NCBI GenBank assembly: GCA_017354895.1
Contig: CP071498.1
Location: 248,001 to 312,000, forward strand
DNA from: Podospora comata
Lineage: Eukaryota; Ascomycota; Sordariomycetes; Sordariales; Podosporaceae
Direction of reading: 5' to 3'
Length of the DNA: 64,000 bases
In this document: positions 1-10,956 of the stretch, in pieces
How positions within the stretch are numbered: position 1 is the first letter of the stretch
How the letters are laid out: each line of letters opens with the position of its first letter
Position numbers and translations under genes: made by a program
Notes under the pieces: generated by a model
What the model saw: the letters and a program-made list of their open reading frames with translations, nothing else
The model's database searches: none
What the model was told of the DNA's origin: nothing

Positions 1-455
1 AATTAATAATGAAAAAGGAGATTAAGCCGCAGGGACTTCAGTTTAAAGAGGGAGTATTATATAATAGTTTAAAAAAGCGGGGTTTCAAAAACTAATAGGG
101 TTAGAGCGACGATAACTAGGGCCTGCGGGGCAGGAAATAATATAGGCTAACGGATTTAGGAAATAGACTTATGGATCGAAGGATTTAGAGCTAGATTTAG
201 GGATCTAAAGGATCTAGAGATTAAAAAATAAATCTAGGTACGGAGGTACTTAAGGCTTAAAGTCTATATATACGAAGGAACTAACTAATATAAATAGATA
301 TTTCTGTAATATATAATTATAGCTTATATTTACGGTATTGTATATTTATATTAAAATATCTTATAATATATTATTTAACCGCACCGAACTAAAATTGTTC
401 AGAAATCGCTTTAACTAATATCCCATTTTAAGGTTCTAAATAAAGGTTCGTCACA
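1..455 (+). mobile_element. 3' end of a Ty3/Gypsy LTR retrotransposon (fossil)
   Basis: The window opens in the last internal bases of a plus-strand Gypsy element. A purine-rich tract (about 45-58) precedes a long terminal repeat at about 60-455, whose 3' end reads GTTCGTCACA like the other LTRs in this window. The LTR matches those at 10613-10956 (inverted), 16068, 21681 and 56665 in its downstream half (tatatatacg box, TTCGTCACA end). The element lies inside the 3' LTR of the minus-strand Gypsy element that fills 456-10956, so it is the younger insertion. Heavily RIP-eroded and broken; its 5' part lies outside the window. Confidence 0.75.
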
Positions 456-3400
456 CTTTACTTTCTTAACCCGTAATCTAATACTTCCTCTTTAAGCCGA
501 AATGTTTACGGCCCAATTTCTTTTTTCATCATTAATTATATTAAATTCTTTTCCTTTCTTTTATTCTTTATTATATTTTCTAACCGGGTTTGTAAACACT
601 CAAAAGGTATTTATTTAAAACTATTTATCGTAGTACTTTATTCAATATTATTTTACATAACTTTACCGCTATAGTTTATTTGTTATATTTATTACGAACG
701 CCGCTTATTTCTTTACGAATCTTTTTCTTTCGATTCCTCTAGCTATTCTTTTTATATCTTTTTTATTTACACTTTTTACGAAGCCGGGGATCTATCCGCC
801 TTTAACCACCGCAAAATTATTTTGTATTATAACCGTCTTAATTCTAATATAGAAAGGATAGAAGCTGAATTATTTATTTCGATAACGAAATTCGCCCATC
901 TACGTAAATACTCTAGCTTAATAAAATAATTTACACCATTTCCCATAGTCTTAATAGCGTAGAAAAGCTTAAAATAGTTAAGCGTGAAGAGTAGTCTACC
1001 CGTTTCGCTTCTTTAAAGGGCAGTTCTGCAGTAGAGTCCTCCGCTACCGTCCCGTCCGACTGCTTCTTAAATCCTTTCTTAGCCCTCGACTAACCTTCTA
1101 ATCTTCCTCTAAACTTAATACGGCCGGTCCTTCCTTCTTAACCGCGTAGAGTACCGCGGGTAGCACGTTTTCCGCTTTCTAAAGTAGTTAAAACGGGTGA
1201 AATTCATTATATTTAGGTCCCCTTATAGTTTCTAACTTTATAGTATAATACGTAGCAGGTCGGCTATTACGTCGAGGGTGTAGGTTTATTTTTTATTAAA
1301 GTTCTTCGGTATCTAGATTTATAGGTATACCCCGTAATTTTAAATATCAATCTTTTGGTATTTCGATTACCTTAAATTTTAATGGGTATAAATATTACAA
1401 ATAGAATTGTTTTTATTTATTTAAGTTAACAAGATTTACTTTTAGTTCCTACAAGTTACTTATAACCGGATATCCTAATTACCTAACTAAATATTTTAAT
1501 TAACCTCCATTAAACTAATCTATTATTTCTTTTTATAGTATACTCTTCTTCTTCGTGTTCCGCTACTCTTTTTTATATTAATTTTATTTACCGCTAGTAC
1601 GGGTTTGAAAAGTAAGATATAAAAGGTATATAACCGTAAACATATTATATTAGGTAGTTCTTAATCCAATATCATCCCCGATATCTTTTTCTTAACTTTA
1701 AATAAATTTCTTTTCTATAATATAGCTTTTTATTAGGTCTCTTAATATATAAATTATATATAGAAAAGAATACTATATTTCTCCCTTTAATGTAAGGTTC
1801 TTTTAGCCTTATAATAATTCAATATTCCAATATCCTTTTCTTTATAAATCTTAGTTATTCCTTAGACTTACTGTAAAATATGTATAATTTATTTACTTTA
1901 ACCCCGGCCCTAAATACCTCCATATTTAATCTATATTATAAATTTATTGTAGCTGGAAAGTGTATCAAGAAGAACGTAACTCTAATTATCTTAATTAATA
2001 ATATACAGTATATTAATCATATAGTGAATGATAAATGAACCTAATTGTCTTACTCAAAACTCCTATAATTCTATAAATACTATTTCATGATCTAATTAAG
2101 CGGTTTTGTTTGACCGTTTATCTAAGTATAGTAAGCTAAAAAATATTTTATTATTACCCTAACCTTAATATTCATACTTTCTAAAACTTCGATACGAATT
2201 TAATTACGCAGTCTATAATAAATTTCTTAACCTACATATATATATTACTATAAAAGATTCTAATACTATATCCGGTAATTACTTTACCAATTGAAGTTTT
2301 TAAAATCAAAATATGTTTATTTCCTAAATCTATTCATTGTTCTTAATTTAATATTACATTTAACGTTACTTACTATATCCTTTAATTTTAAGAGTCTAAT
2401 AATAAATTTTACTATAAATAAAATTTAAAATCGTTTCGCTATCAAAAATAACTTCAAAAATCCGTAAAGCTTTCACTTTATAACCCTCGTTCTTTCGTAT
2501 ATAAATATATTTAAATCAGTTTCTTCACGTCGTTCTTAATTCTTAATCAATTAAAGTATTATTTACTTCATTCTATAGTCTTTATAATACCTATATATCT
2601 TCCGAACTTCGATTTATAAATTTCAATTATTAATACTGTTCTATTACTACACTTTTAAATGAATTCGTTTCTCATACTGTAATCATTTTTAAATCTTTTC
2701 TTTAAATACTTAAAAGTTTTATTTTTTTTTGTAATATCGTTAATTAACTTTCCTTAAACTTATTAAAAGTAATTTGTTTATAGTATATTATTTAATACTT
2801 TATTAATAACTGCAATAAATACTTGAATGTATATTCTAGCCTTTCTTTAAGTAATAGTATGAGCTCCTTAGGTGTATCTTTATAATAACTAGCCCGCCGG
2901 CTTAATATATCTACTTTAGCGTTTTCCGAATCCTTCTTGTAAATAATTTAGAAATTCAATTCTAAAAAGAAACTTTAATTATTATATTTACTATACGTTA
3001 AAGAGCTTTATAATAATAAAGTATGGTAGGTTCTTATAATTCGTAAAACCTTTATTTCGTACTTCATATTATTAAAGTAAACCTTTAATGCCTTAAATGC
3101 TTTAATAATAGCAAGTAGTTCCTGATTGTAAGTCAAATACTTTTAACTTACCGCTTTTATTTTCTTTAAAAAGAAAGTTATTGAATATAATTTTCCGTTA
3201 TCGTTGTACTAACCTAATTCTTTTGCAGATTATATAATTCAGTATAGTAACCTAGACTTCGAATAGTCGATTAAGGTTTAAAAGTTTAAATACCGGGTGC
3301 TTTAAAGTAATTTATTTTAACTTTTAAAAAGCGTACTTTTCTTTTTACCTTTAAATAAATATTTAATAGAAATTTATAAATTTTCAAGATTCTTTAATCT

Positions 3401-5173
3401 AAATTTATATTTACAAGATTATCTAGTCCTTAATTACTATAAACTTCTTTAGTTTTATTACAATCTTACCTAACATTATTAAAGATCTTAAATATATTAT
3501 TTGTTATATGTAAAAATTACTTTTTTTCTTAATTAAAAGTCTAGTTCCGTATAGCGTATTGAACATCTTTTTTATATACCGTTTATTTTACTCTAAAATA
3601 TTCAAGTAATGAAAAACGTTAGTAAAATAGTATATTATTATTTTATTAGGTTACTTGTAAATTGTATAATCAACGCGGCATTAGAATGTTGCGATTATAT
3701 CAATTAACCCGAATAATGATATAAAATACTTAAAACAATCATAAGGCATACGAGACGTTATCTTTAATTTATTTCCTTACTTAATTTATCTATAAACTTA
3801 TTTATTAAGTGTATTTAAATATATTAAATTTTGTACCTTAGGAAATTAACTCCGTAACTTAAGTATTAATAGTAATCTATATATAATTATAAACTACCGT
3901 CCGTCTCTAGGATCAAAATCTAAGGTGTTTTATTGATAATATAGATTTCTTAATACATCTCCTTGTTAAATGTTTTTTGTATATATTTTTATAAGTTTTT
4001 ATTTTATTTATCGTGATTGGAATAGACCTTAAATAATTATAGTTTAGTTTTTTTTGTTTCAACTTAACTTTATAGTTTTACGGTCCTCGCTTGAAAAGTC
4101 GCTCCAAATACTTTACTGGAAAACCTAGATATCCTGAAAATTCTATCAGTACTACTTTTTTCTTACTTGGTTTTTAATTTATTATAATCAATAATCAAAT
4201 GATTTCCGATATCTTTATTAACGTCGTTAACCTTACTTTTTCGATTTTAATATATATATCAATAAAGTACATTATTACCTTTTAGGCTTTTTACGGTTAT
4301 ACCGTAAAGGGTATTTATTCTATACTCTAGTCTATATATACTTTTAATCTCCTATCGTTAAGTGAATATTTTCAAGGTTATTCTAATCGTAAGTAATTAC
4401 TATTCTTTGAATCGATATTGAAATTATAGTATGTATATTATAATTACTTTAAAAATACCCTTTCCGAGCGTCTTATATTAAGAATATTAAGTATAATTTT
4501 AAAAAAGTTAAATATAATATTTAAAAGTAATATCACTTTATTAACTTTTATATTGGAAATAGTTTTTATATAATAATCTAGTTTTTTTTCTTTACAATAT
4601 TTTAGGTTAATATATAAACTATAGCAAATTCAACTTTATTTCCAAATTTCTATTCCTTAATATTACCGCTTAACTTTTTTAGTATACTATAATCTCAAGG
4701 TATTTTATTTTTCTTACCTCTTCCCTACGTAATAATAGCCTTCCTAACAATTACCGGATAATTATTTTATTTCTTTATTTTCTATTAATATTTTCGAAAA
4801 TACTATCCGTAGTTCGTTAAAGGTTATTGTCGTTTGCAAAAGCCCGCGAGTCGTTTCTTAAATCATTAAATTATTTTAAACTCTCCTTTAACTCCGGGTT
4901 AATTAACAATATAAATTTTTTTAATTATTCTTATGTAATTTTCTCTTAATTTCCTTTTTTTATTTCTTTAATATTATTTTCTATTTATATCAACAACGGT
5001 TCTTCTATTTAACCGTTTATTTATACAACTTTACTTAATAATACTATAAACTTTCTCTCGCAATTAAAATGTATAGTTTAGCCTCAAATACTATTCAAAT
5101 ATTATTTCTTTCTATAAAAAGTATAATAGTATTTATATTTCTACCGTCTGTATAATTTAAATGATATTTTATA

Positions 5174-7044
5174 ACGTACATTATAATCGAGTCGCGCACT
5201 GGCCATTGCGACGCGTTCTTTCTACACTTAACATCATTTTTCTCTACAACCCAACATGCCACCTACTTCAAAGAAAGCCAGGATACTCTTAGCCCTCGAG
5301 GCTCTCCAAAAGGACGGAAAATTAAGCCTCAGAGCCGTAGCTAAGCTCTATAATGTACAACCATCAACCCTCCGCGACCGACGCGCTGGCCGGCCTGCAC
5401 GACGCGATACCACACCCAATTCGAAGAAGCTCACTCAATTAGAAGAGGATGCTATTATTTAATACGTTATTAAGCTATATACTCAAGCTATTCCACCAAG
5501 ATTGCGTAGTGTAAAAGATATGACCAATCAACTGCTACGCGTACGTAACGCGCATCCTATTAATTAGTTCTGGGTATATAATCTTGTTAAACGCTAACTA
5601 TAGTTCCCTACGTATTTTACGCGTAAATACAATTATTAAAGGGCTAAGTACGAAGATTTAAAGGTTATTACTAAATAGTTTACGTTTATAGGGAATACTA
5701 AGGTTAAGTATACTATTATAAATAATAATATTTATATTTTCGCCAAAACTAGATTTATAAGAGGTAGTATTTTATAAGTATTGTAATTATAATCTGGGAC
5801 GGCTTTAAAAAAATAAAATTGATTCAATTTATAAACTATAATAAGTAATTATAATTTAAAAAAATTAATCTTTAACTTACATTATTTTTCCTTTTATTAA
5901 TTTAATTATATAGTATTATTTTACGAAAAAGTATACTAAATATAACGTTTTAGCCGATTATTATTACATAATTATTGATAATAATTAAACCATTAATATA
6001 TTAAGTTTAAATTAAGTTTAAATTAAGTTAAATACTTCGATTATTATACAGCGTTCCGTATAAAATATAAATACCAGTTATTAATCCTCGACGGTTCCAA
6101 AAGTTATTACTCGATCGAATTTAAATACTATTAATGCTAAAAGAATATTATTACGCTTTATATATTTCTATATTCCTTCTGCTTTCTTTAATTACTTAAT
6201 ATTAATTACTTTAGGCCGTTAAAATAAACGTACGGTCGTTAAATTAAGGGGTTAATATATATATATTAAATTATATAAGTAAGCTCGAGTTCTTCTATAC
6301 CTTCCGCGAAGCTTTCTTCGACTTTATAATAAAGAAAAATATATGGGATAGCTTTATAAGTATTAACCTTACGCTATATAATCTAAAGAGGATACTTTTT
6401 AAATTAAATATAAAGCTTTATACGGTAATACCCCTAGCTTTATAGGCCGGTACTTTATAACCTTAAATACTATAAATATAATAAAACTTATAAAAAATGA
6501 ATTTATAATTTATATTTATTAAAACTTAAATTACTAACTATTAAAATAAATCTCTTACTGCAATATTAATTACTATAAACTAACTTACTAAAGGTATAAT
6601 AATTGTAATATATAAAGTAACTCTCTTTCGGTTTAAGGTCTTTTTGCTCCGTAAAGCTAACGAGGTATTAAACAAACGCTAGAGAACTAAAAAAAATACG
6701 TATATAGTTTAAAGAATTATTTATTATATAAACTATATAGGATCTATTAGACTAGTAGGCTGTGGGTGGAGAGGTAGCGTAAGGAAAGGAGCAGGATAGC
6801 GGTAGTGTAGAGGGGGCTTGTACAAAGATTCGGGACTTTAGTATATGGGGCAAGCCTGGCCATAATGCATGTACGTGCCAGGAGGCTGCAGAATCGTTTG
6901 ATTTATTTATTTCCGATAAGATTATTGTGGTTTCCTAGTATTATAGTTGTGTAATTGAGGGTAGTTATTATAGGGTAACGGAGAGTACGCGACTCGCTTA
7001 CATGCGCGACTCGCTTACATGCGCGACTCGTTTACAATGTACGT
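5174..7044 (+). mobile_element. Fot1/pogo-type DNA transposon, copy 1
   Basis: A 1871-bp element flanked by a TA duplication (5172-5173 and 7045-7046) with terminal inverted repeats beginning ACGTACATTATAA and ending TTACAATGTACGT. Size, TA target and a transposase starting with a psq-type helix-turn-helix all fit the Fot1/pogo branch of Tc1/mariner. The right end carries a subterminal motif (GCGACTCGCTTACAT-like) about three times in a row. The first ~290 bp and last ~290 bp are little changed, while the middle (about 5463-6740) is strongly RIP-eroded, including the catalytic region, where a DETGF-type motif near 5740 now reads AKTRF. It is inserted in the minus-strand Gypsy element. Dead as an autonomous element. 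Confidence 0.85.
5256..5462 (+). pseudogene. Fot1/pogo transposase, N-terminal HTH region, interrupted
   Basis: A 68-residue open stretch starts at an ATG about 80 bp inside the left terminal repeat. It reads MPPTSKKARILLALEAL and continues with an HTH_psq-type helix-turn-helix (residues about 5-50, including LSLRAVAKLYNVQPSTLRDR) that would bind the terminal repeats. The frame stops at position 5460-5462. Downstream in the same frame are recognisable Tc5-type HTH remnants (near 5480-5650: AIPPRLRSVKDMTNQLLRVR) and the start of a DDE domain, all with RIP-type changes. A full Fot1-type transposase would be about 500-550 residues, so this is the leading fragment of a pseudogene. Confidence 0.8.
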
Positions 7045-7046
7045 TA

Positions 7047-8416
7047 TACCTTAAAACGAATTATTTGATTTAACAGCCATCTTTTAGTTCAACCGGGTCT
7101 TAAACTCTTAATAAAAGTAAATTATTTAATTTCTTTTAAATTTTCTCTTCCTTTATTATGATATTTTGAACTAACTATAATTTACTTTCTCTACTTCCTT
7201 TACGTACCGGCTAATAATCGTACAGTAATTTATTTTAATAATACTTTATATATTTATATATAATATATTCAAATTAAAGAACTTTACTGTAGCAAAGATA
7301 TTTAAAATACACTCATAACGTATTTCTTAATTTATTAATACTTTTCGTAACTGTTATATATAAGCTTTATGAACTATAATATTTCTATTCCAATAATAAT
7401 GTTATATTTACGGTACTACTTATTTAATATCGTTTACTAAATAAATCCTTCTCTTATATAAAAATATTATTTTCACAATCTATATCGCGATTTCCGTAAT
7501 AATTTATTTCAATTACTTCTATAGTATCTTCATTTAAAAACGTCCTTCTGTGTATTTCACTTTTATTCGTCTTATTAATTTCCGTAGGTCTTGGCACTCT
7601 ACTTTCTTTTACTTAGGGTATTAATTAAAATATTTCCCGAAGCTTACCGCTTCACCTTACTATTACCCGTTAGCTATAACCTCTATAACCCTCGGTCCTT
7701 TTAATATAGTAATTACTATAATCTCTTTCTTTCATTCTAATTGCTTAAGTACCCTATTATCTTTTTTAAAGTATTGTACTTTACCATAATTAAAATACTT
7801 GAAACTTTATTTACTTTAGCCCTAACTTTATAACCTTTATCGGTCCTATGTAAGTCATACCGGAACAATTAATATTAAAGTATTATCACTTATATTGATT
7901 ATTTAAACGATTATTCCCGAAATATTTATTATTATTATTATTTCAGTAACCCTTATTACTTATCTTCTTTACAAAACGCTAATACAATTAATCGTCGATC
8001 CAAGTAGTAATAATAATATATTTAACGATAAGATTCAGCCTCCAATCTTTATATAATTTATCCTTTATTTTTTCTTTAAAACTATTATAGAAGAGTTATA
8101 TTGATCCCCTATCGTTAATAGTACTATGTAGGCTTTTCATCTTAAATAAAGTTATTTAGTTAATCGTTAATCGCGTTTAACGTAAACTTACAAGCCTGTC
8201 TTATACGTGCCTTGCCTTATTGTACTCTCTAAATACCTCCGTAAACTCAAGGTCGAAAATATAATAGTTTTCGACGTATTTTATAATAATTTTCTCGTAG
8301 TCTTCCGGCTCCTCTTCAAAATAATTATCGAAAATAGGCTCGATTTACGTAAGAACCCTGTCTTTAAATCTAATAAATATAGAAATTATGTTCAAACTTT
8401 GCTCGGTAAAGTAATT
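7047..8416 (-). other. Gypsy gag/protease interval between the two Fot1 copies (fossil)
   Basis: Read on the minus strand this is the gag interior and zinc-knuckle region of the Gypsy element 456-10956. It aligns by eye with about 57660-58100 of the plus-strand element. A 70-residue open stretch at 8207-8419 on the plus strand is a by-product of AT-rich composition. No host gene is visible. Confidence 0.65.
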
Positions 8417-8418
8417 TA

Positions 8419-10276
8419 ACGTACATTATAAGCGAGTCGCGTATATAAGCGAGTCGCGTACTCTCCGTTACCCTATAATAACTATCCTCAACTACACAAC
8501 TATAATATTAGGAAACCACGATAATTTCATCGGAAATAAATAAATCAGACGATTCTATAGCCTCCTAGCACGTACGTGCATTATGGCCAGGCTTGCCGCA
8601 CATACCATAGTACCGAATCTTCGTACAAGCCCCTTTTATACTACCGCTATCCTGCTCCTTTCTTTACGCTACCTCTTTACCTATGGCCTACTAATCTAAT
8701 AAATTCTATATATCTTATATAGTAAGTAATCCTCTAAGATATATATATATTCTTTTAGCTTTCCGGCGCTTGCTTAATACCTCGTTAGATTTAGGGAGCA
8801 AAGAGACCTCTAATCGAAGGAAAGTTATTTTATATATTATAGTTATTATACCTTTAATAAATTAATCTGTAATAATTAAAAATAAAATTAAAAAAAATTT
8901 TTAATAGTTAATAATTCGAATTTTAATAAACGTGAATTATAAATTAATTTTTAAGGGTTTTATAATATTTAGAATACTGAAAGTTATAAAGTACCGGGCT
9001 ATAAAGTTAGGGGTATTAACTTACGAAACTTTATATTTAATGAAAAAAAATACATTTTTAAGTCGTATAGCGTAAGGCTAATACATATAAAGCTACCTTA
9101 TATATTTTTCTTTATTATAAAAGCAAAGAAGACCTCGCAAAAGATATATAGAAACTCGAACTTATTTAGATAGTTAATATATATATATTACATCTTTTAT
9201 TTAGTAACCGTATATTTATTTTTACGGTTTAAAGTAATTAATATTAAGTAATTGAAAGAAGTAAGAGAAGTATAAAGGTACATAGAGTGTAATAATATTA
9301 TTTATTAATAATAGTTTTTAAATTCGATCAAGTAATAACTCTTATAATTATTGAGGATTAATAACCGGTATTTATTTTTTATACGGAACGCTATATAAGA
9401 ATTAAAATATTTAATTTAATATAAACTTATCATATTAATAATTTAATTATTTTTAATAGTTATAGTACGTTAATCGATCAAGAGATTATATTGAGTATAT
9501 TAGATAGTACAATAACACTATACGGTTAAAATAATGAAAGGAAAAATAGCTTAACCGAAAGTATTAACTTATTAAATAATAATCGCCTATTTATAATTAT
9601 TATATTAGGTTAGCTTTACCTTTTTAAGGCCGTTCAAGGCTATAACTATTACACTTATAAAAATAATACTTATTAAAACCTAGTTTCGTCGAAATTATAG
9701 ATATTATTATTTATAATACTCTATTTAACTTTAATATTCTATATAAACGTAAACCACACAATAATAACCTTTAGATTTTCGTATTTAACCCTTTAATAAT
9801 GGTATTTACGCGTAAAATACGTACGGAGCTATAGTTATCGTTTAACGAAACTATATACTGAAAGCTTATTAATAAGAGGCGCGTCGCGTACGCGTAGCAA
9901 TCAGTTAGCTATATCTTCTATACTATATGATTTTAGAAAAGAAGCTTACGTATATAGCTTTATAACGTATTAAATAATAGCATCCTCTTTTAATTGAGTG
10001 AGCTTCTTCAAATGAGGCGTAGTATCGCGTCGTGCAGGCCAGCCAGCGCGTCGGTCGCGGAAGGTTGATGGTCGTACATTATAGAGCTTAGCTACGGCTC
10101 TGAGGCTTAATTTTTTTATCCTTTTGGAGAGCTTCGACGGCTAAGAGTATCCTGGCTTCCTTTAAAGTAGGTGGCAGATTGGGTTGTAGAGAAAAATGAT
10201 GTTAAGTGTAGAGAGAATGCGTCGCAATAGCCAGTGCACGACTCGCTTATATGCGCGACTCGCTTATAATGTACGT
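8419..10276 (-). mobile_element. Fot1/pogo-type DNA transposon, copy 2 (inverted)
   Basis: A 1858-bp second copy of the element at 5174-7044, in the opposite orientation and 1.37 kb away. It is flanked by TA (8417-8418 and 10277-10278) and has the same terminal inverted repeats. The transposase start region lies near 10174 on the minus strand, where CTG stands at the position of copy 1's ATG; the psq helix-turn-helix is recognisable at about 9980-10175 with RIP-type changes. As in copy 1, the terminal few hundred bases are better preserved than the transposase core. It is inserted in the gag region of the minus-strand Gypsy element, whose sequence continues on both sides (8416 leftward, 10279 rightward). 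Dead. Confidence 0.85.
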
Positions 10277-10956
10277 TAAGTACTAACGAAAATAAATTTT
10301 AGATTAAATTAAAAATTGTTTACACTTTACTTTTCTTCCTCCATAGTACTTCAATACCAGGAACTTAATAATCGATTTAAATATAGTTAATAATAATAAT
10401 TTACACTCGGCTTTATTAAGCCTCGTCCTTAAATTCTTTAACACGCTTAATAACCTATTTATAGTAATAAATATAAGTCTAGTACTAATAAAAAGTTCCT
10501 CGCTACTTAGGCTAAACAGAACGCCTCCTATTTAAATTTGTTTAAGTCCCGCTATAGTAGTAAAAAGACGCTTTTAACTTATCCGTCATAGAGTTAAAGT
10601 AAGTATATAACGTATAACGAGCCCCTATCTACAACTTTTAAAAGGGATACTGGTTAAAGGCACTTCTGAATAATCTTGGCTTAGTATAGATAAATTGTGT
10701 ACAATAAATAACTTAATTCGATTTTAATAGTCTAGATACTAACGATTATTATTTATACTATATACTACGATACTATCTATTGATACTAGCCAGTTCCTCC
10801 GTATATATAGACTTTGGGCTCTAAGTACCTCCGTACCTGTATCTATCTTCTAATCCTTAGATCCCTTGGTCCATGTTATTTCCTGCCCCATAGGCCCCAC
10901 TTATCGTCGCTCCAGTCCCATTGGTCCTGGCGACCCCGCTCTCTTAAACCGTGACA

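Larger units (their letters stand above)
456..10956 (-). mobile_element. Ty3/Gypsy LTR retrotransposon, minus strand, host of two nested DNA transposons (fossil)
   Basis: Read on the minus strand: 5' LTR 10613-10956 (starts TGTCACGG), gag from about 10610 leftward with a CCHC zinc-knuckle region near 7740-7800, reverse transcriptase beginning near 4165, integrase below that, a chromodomain-like segment near 1300-1530, and a purine tract plus the first bases of the 3' LTR at about 456-500. Each part aligns by eye with the same part of the plus-strand element at 56665. Two Fot1/pogo elements (5174-7044 and 8419-10276) are inserted in it, and another Gypsy element is inserted in its 3' LTR at the left edge. 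Without the two DNA transposons it would be about 6.8 kb, normal for the family. It sits inside an older Gypsy copy (10957-13760). Eroded by RIP throughout, with dozens of breaks; non-functional. Confidence 0.75.
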
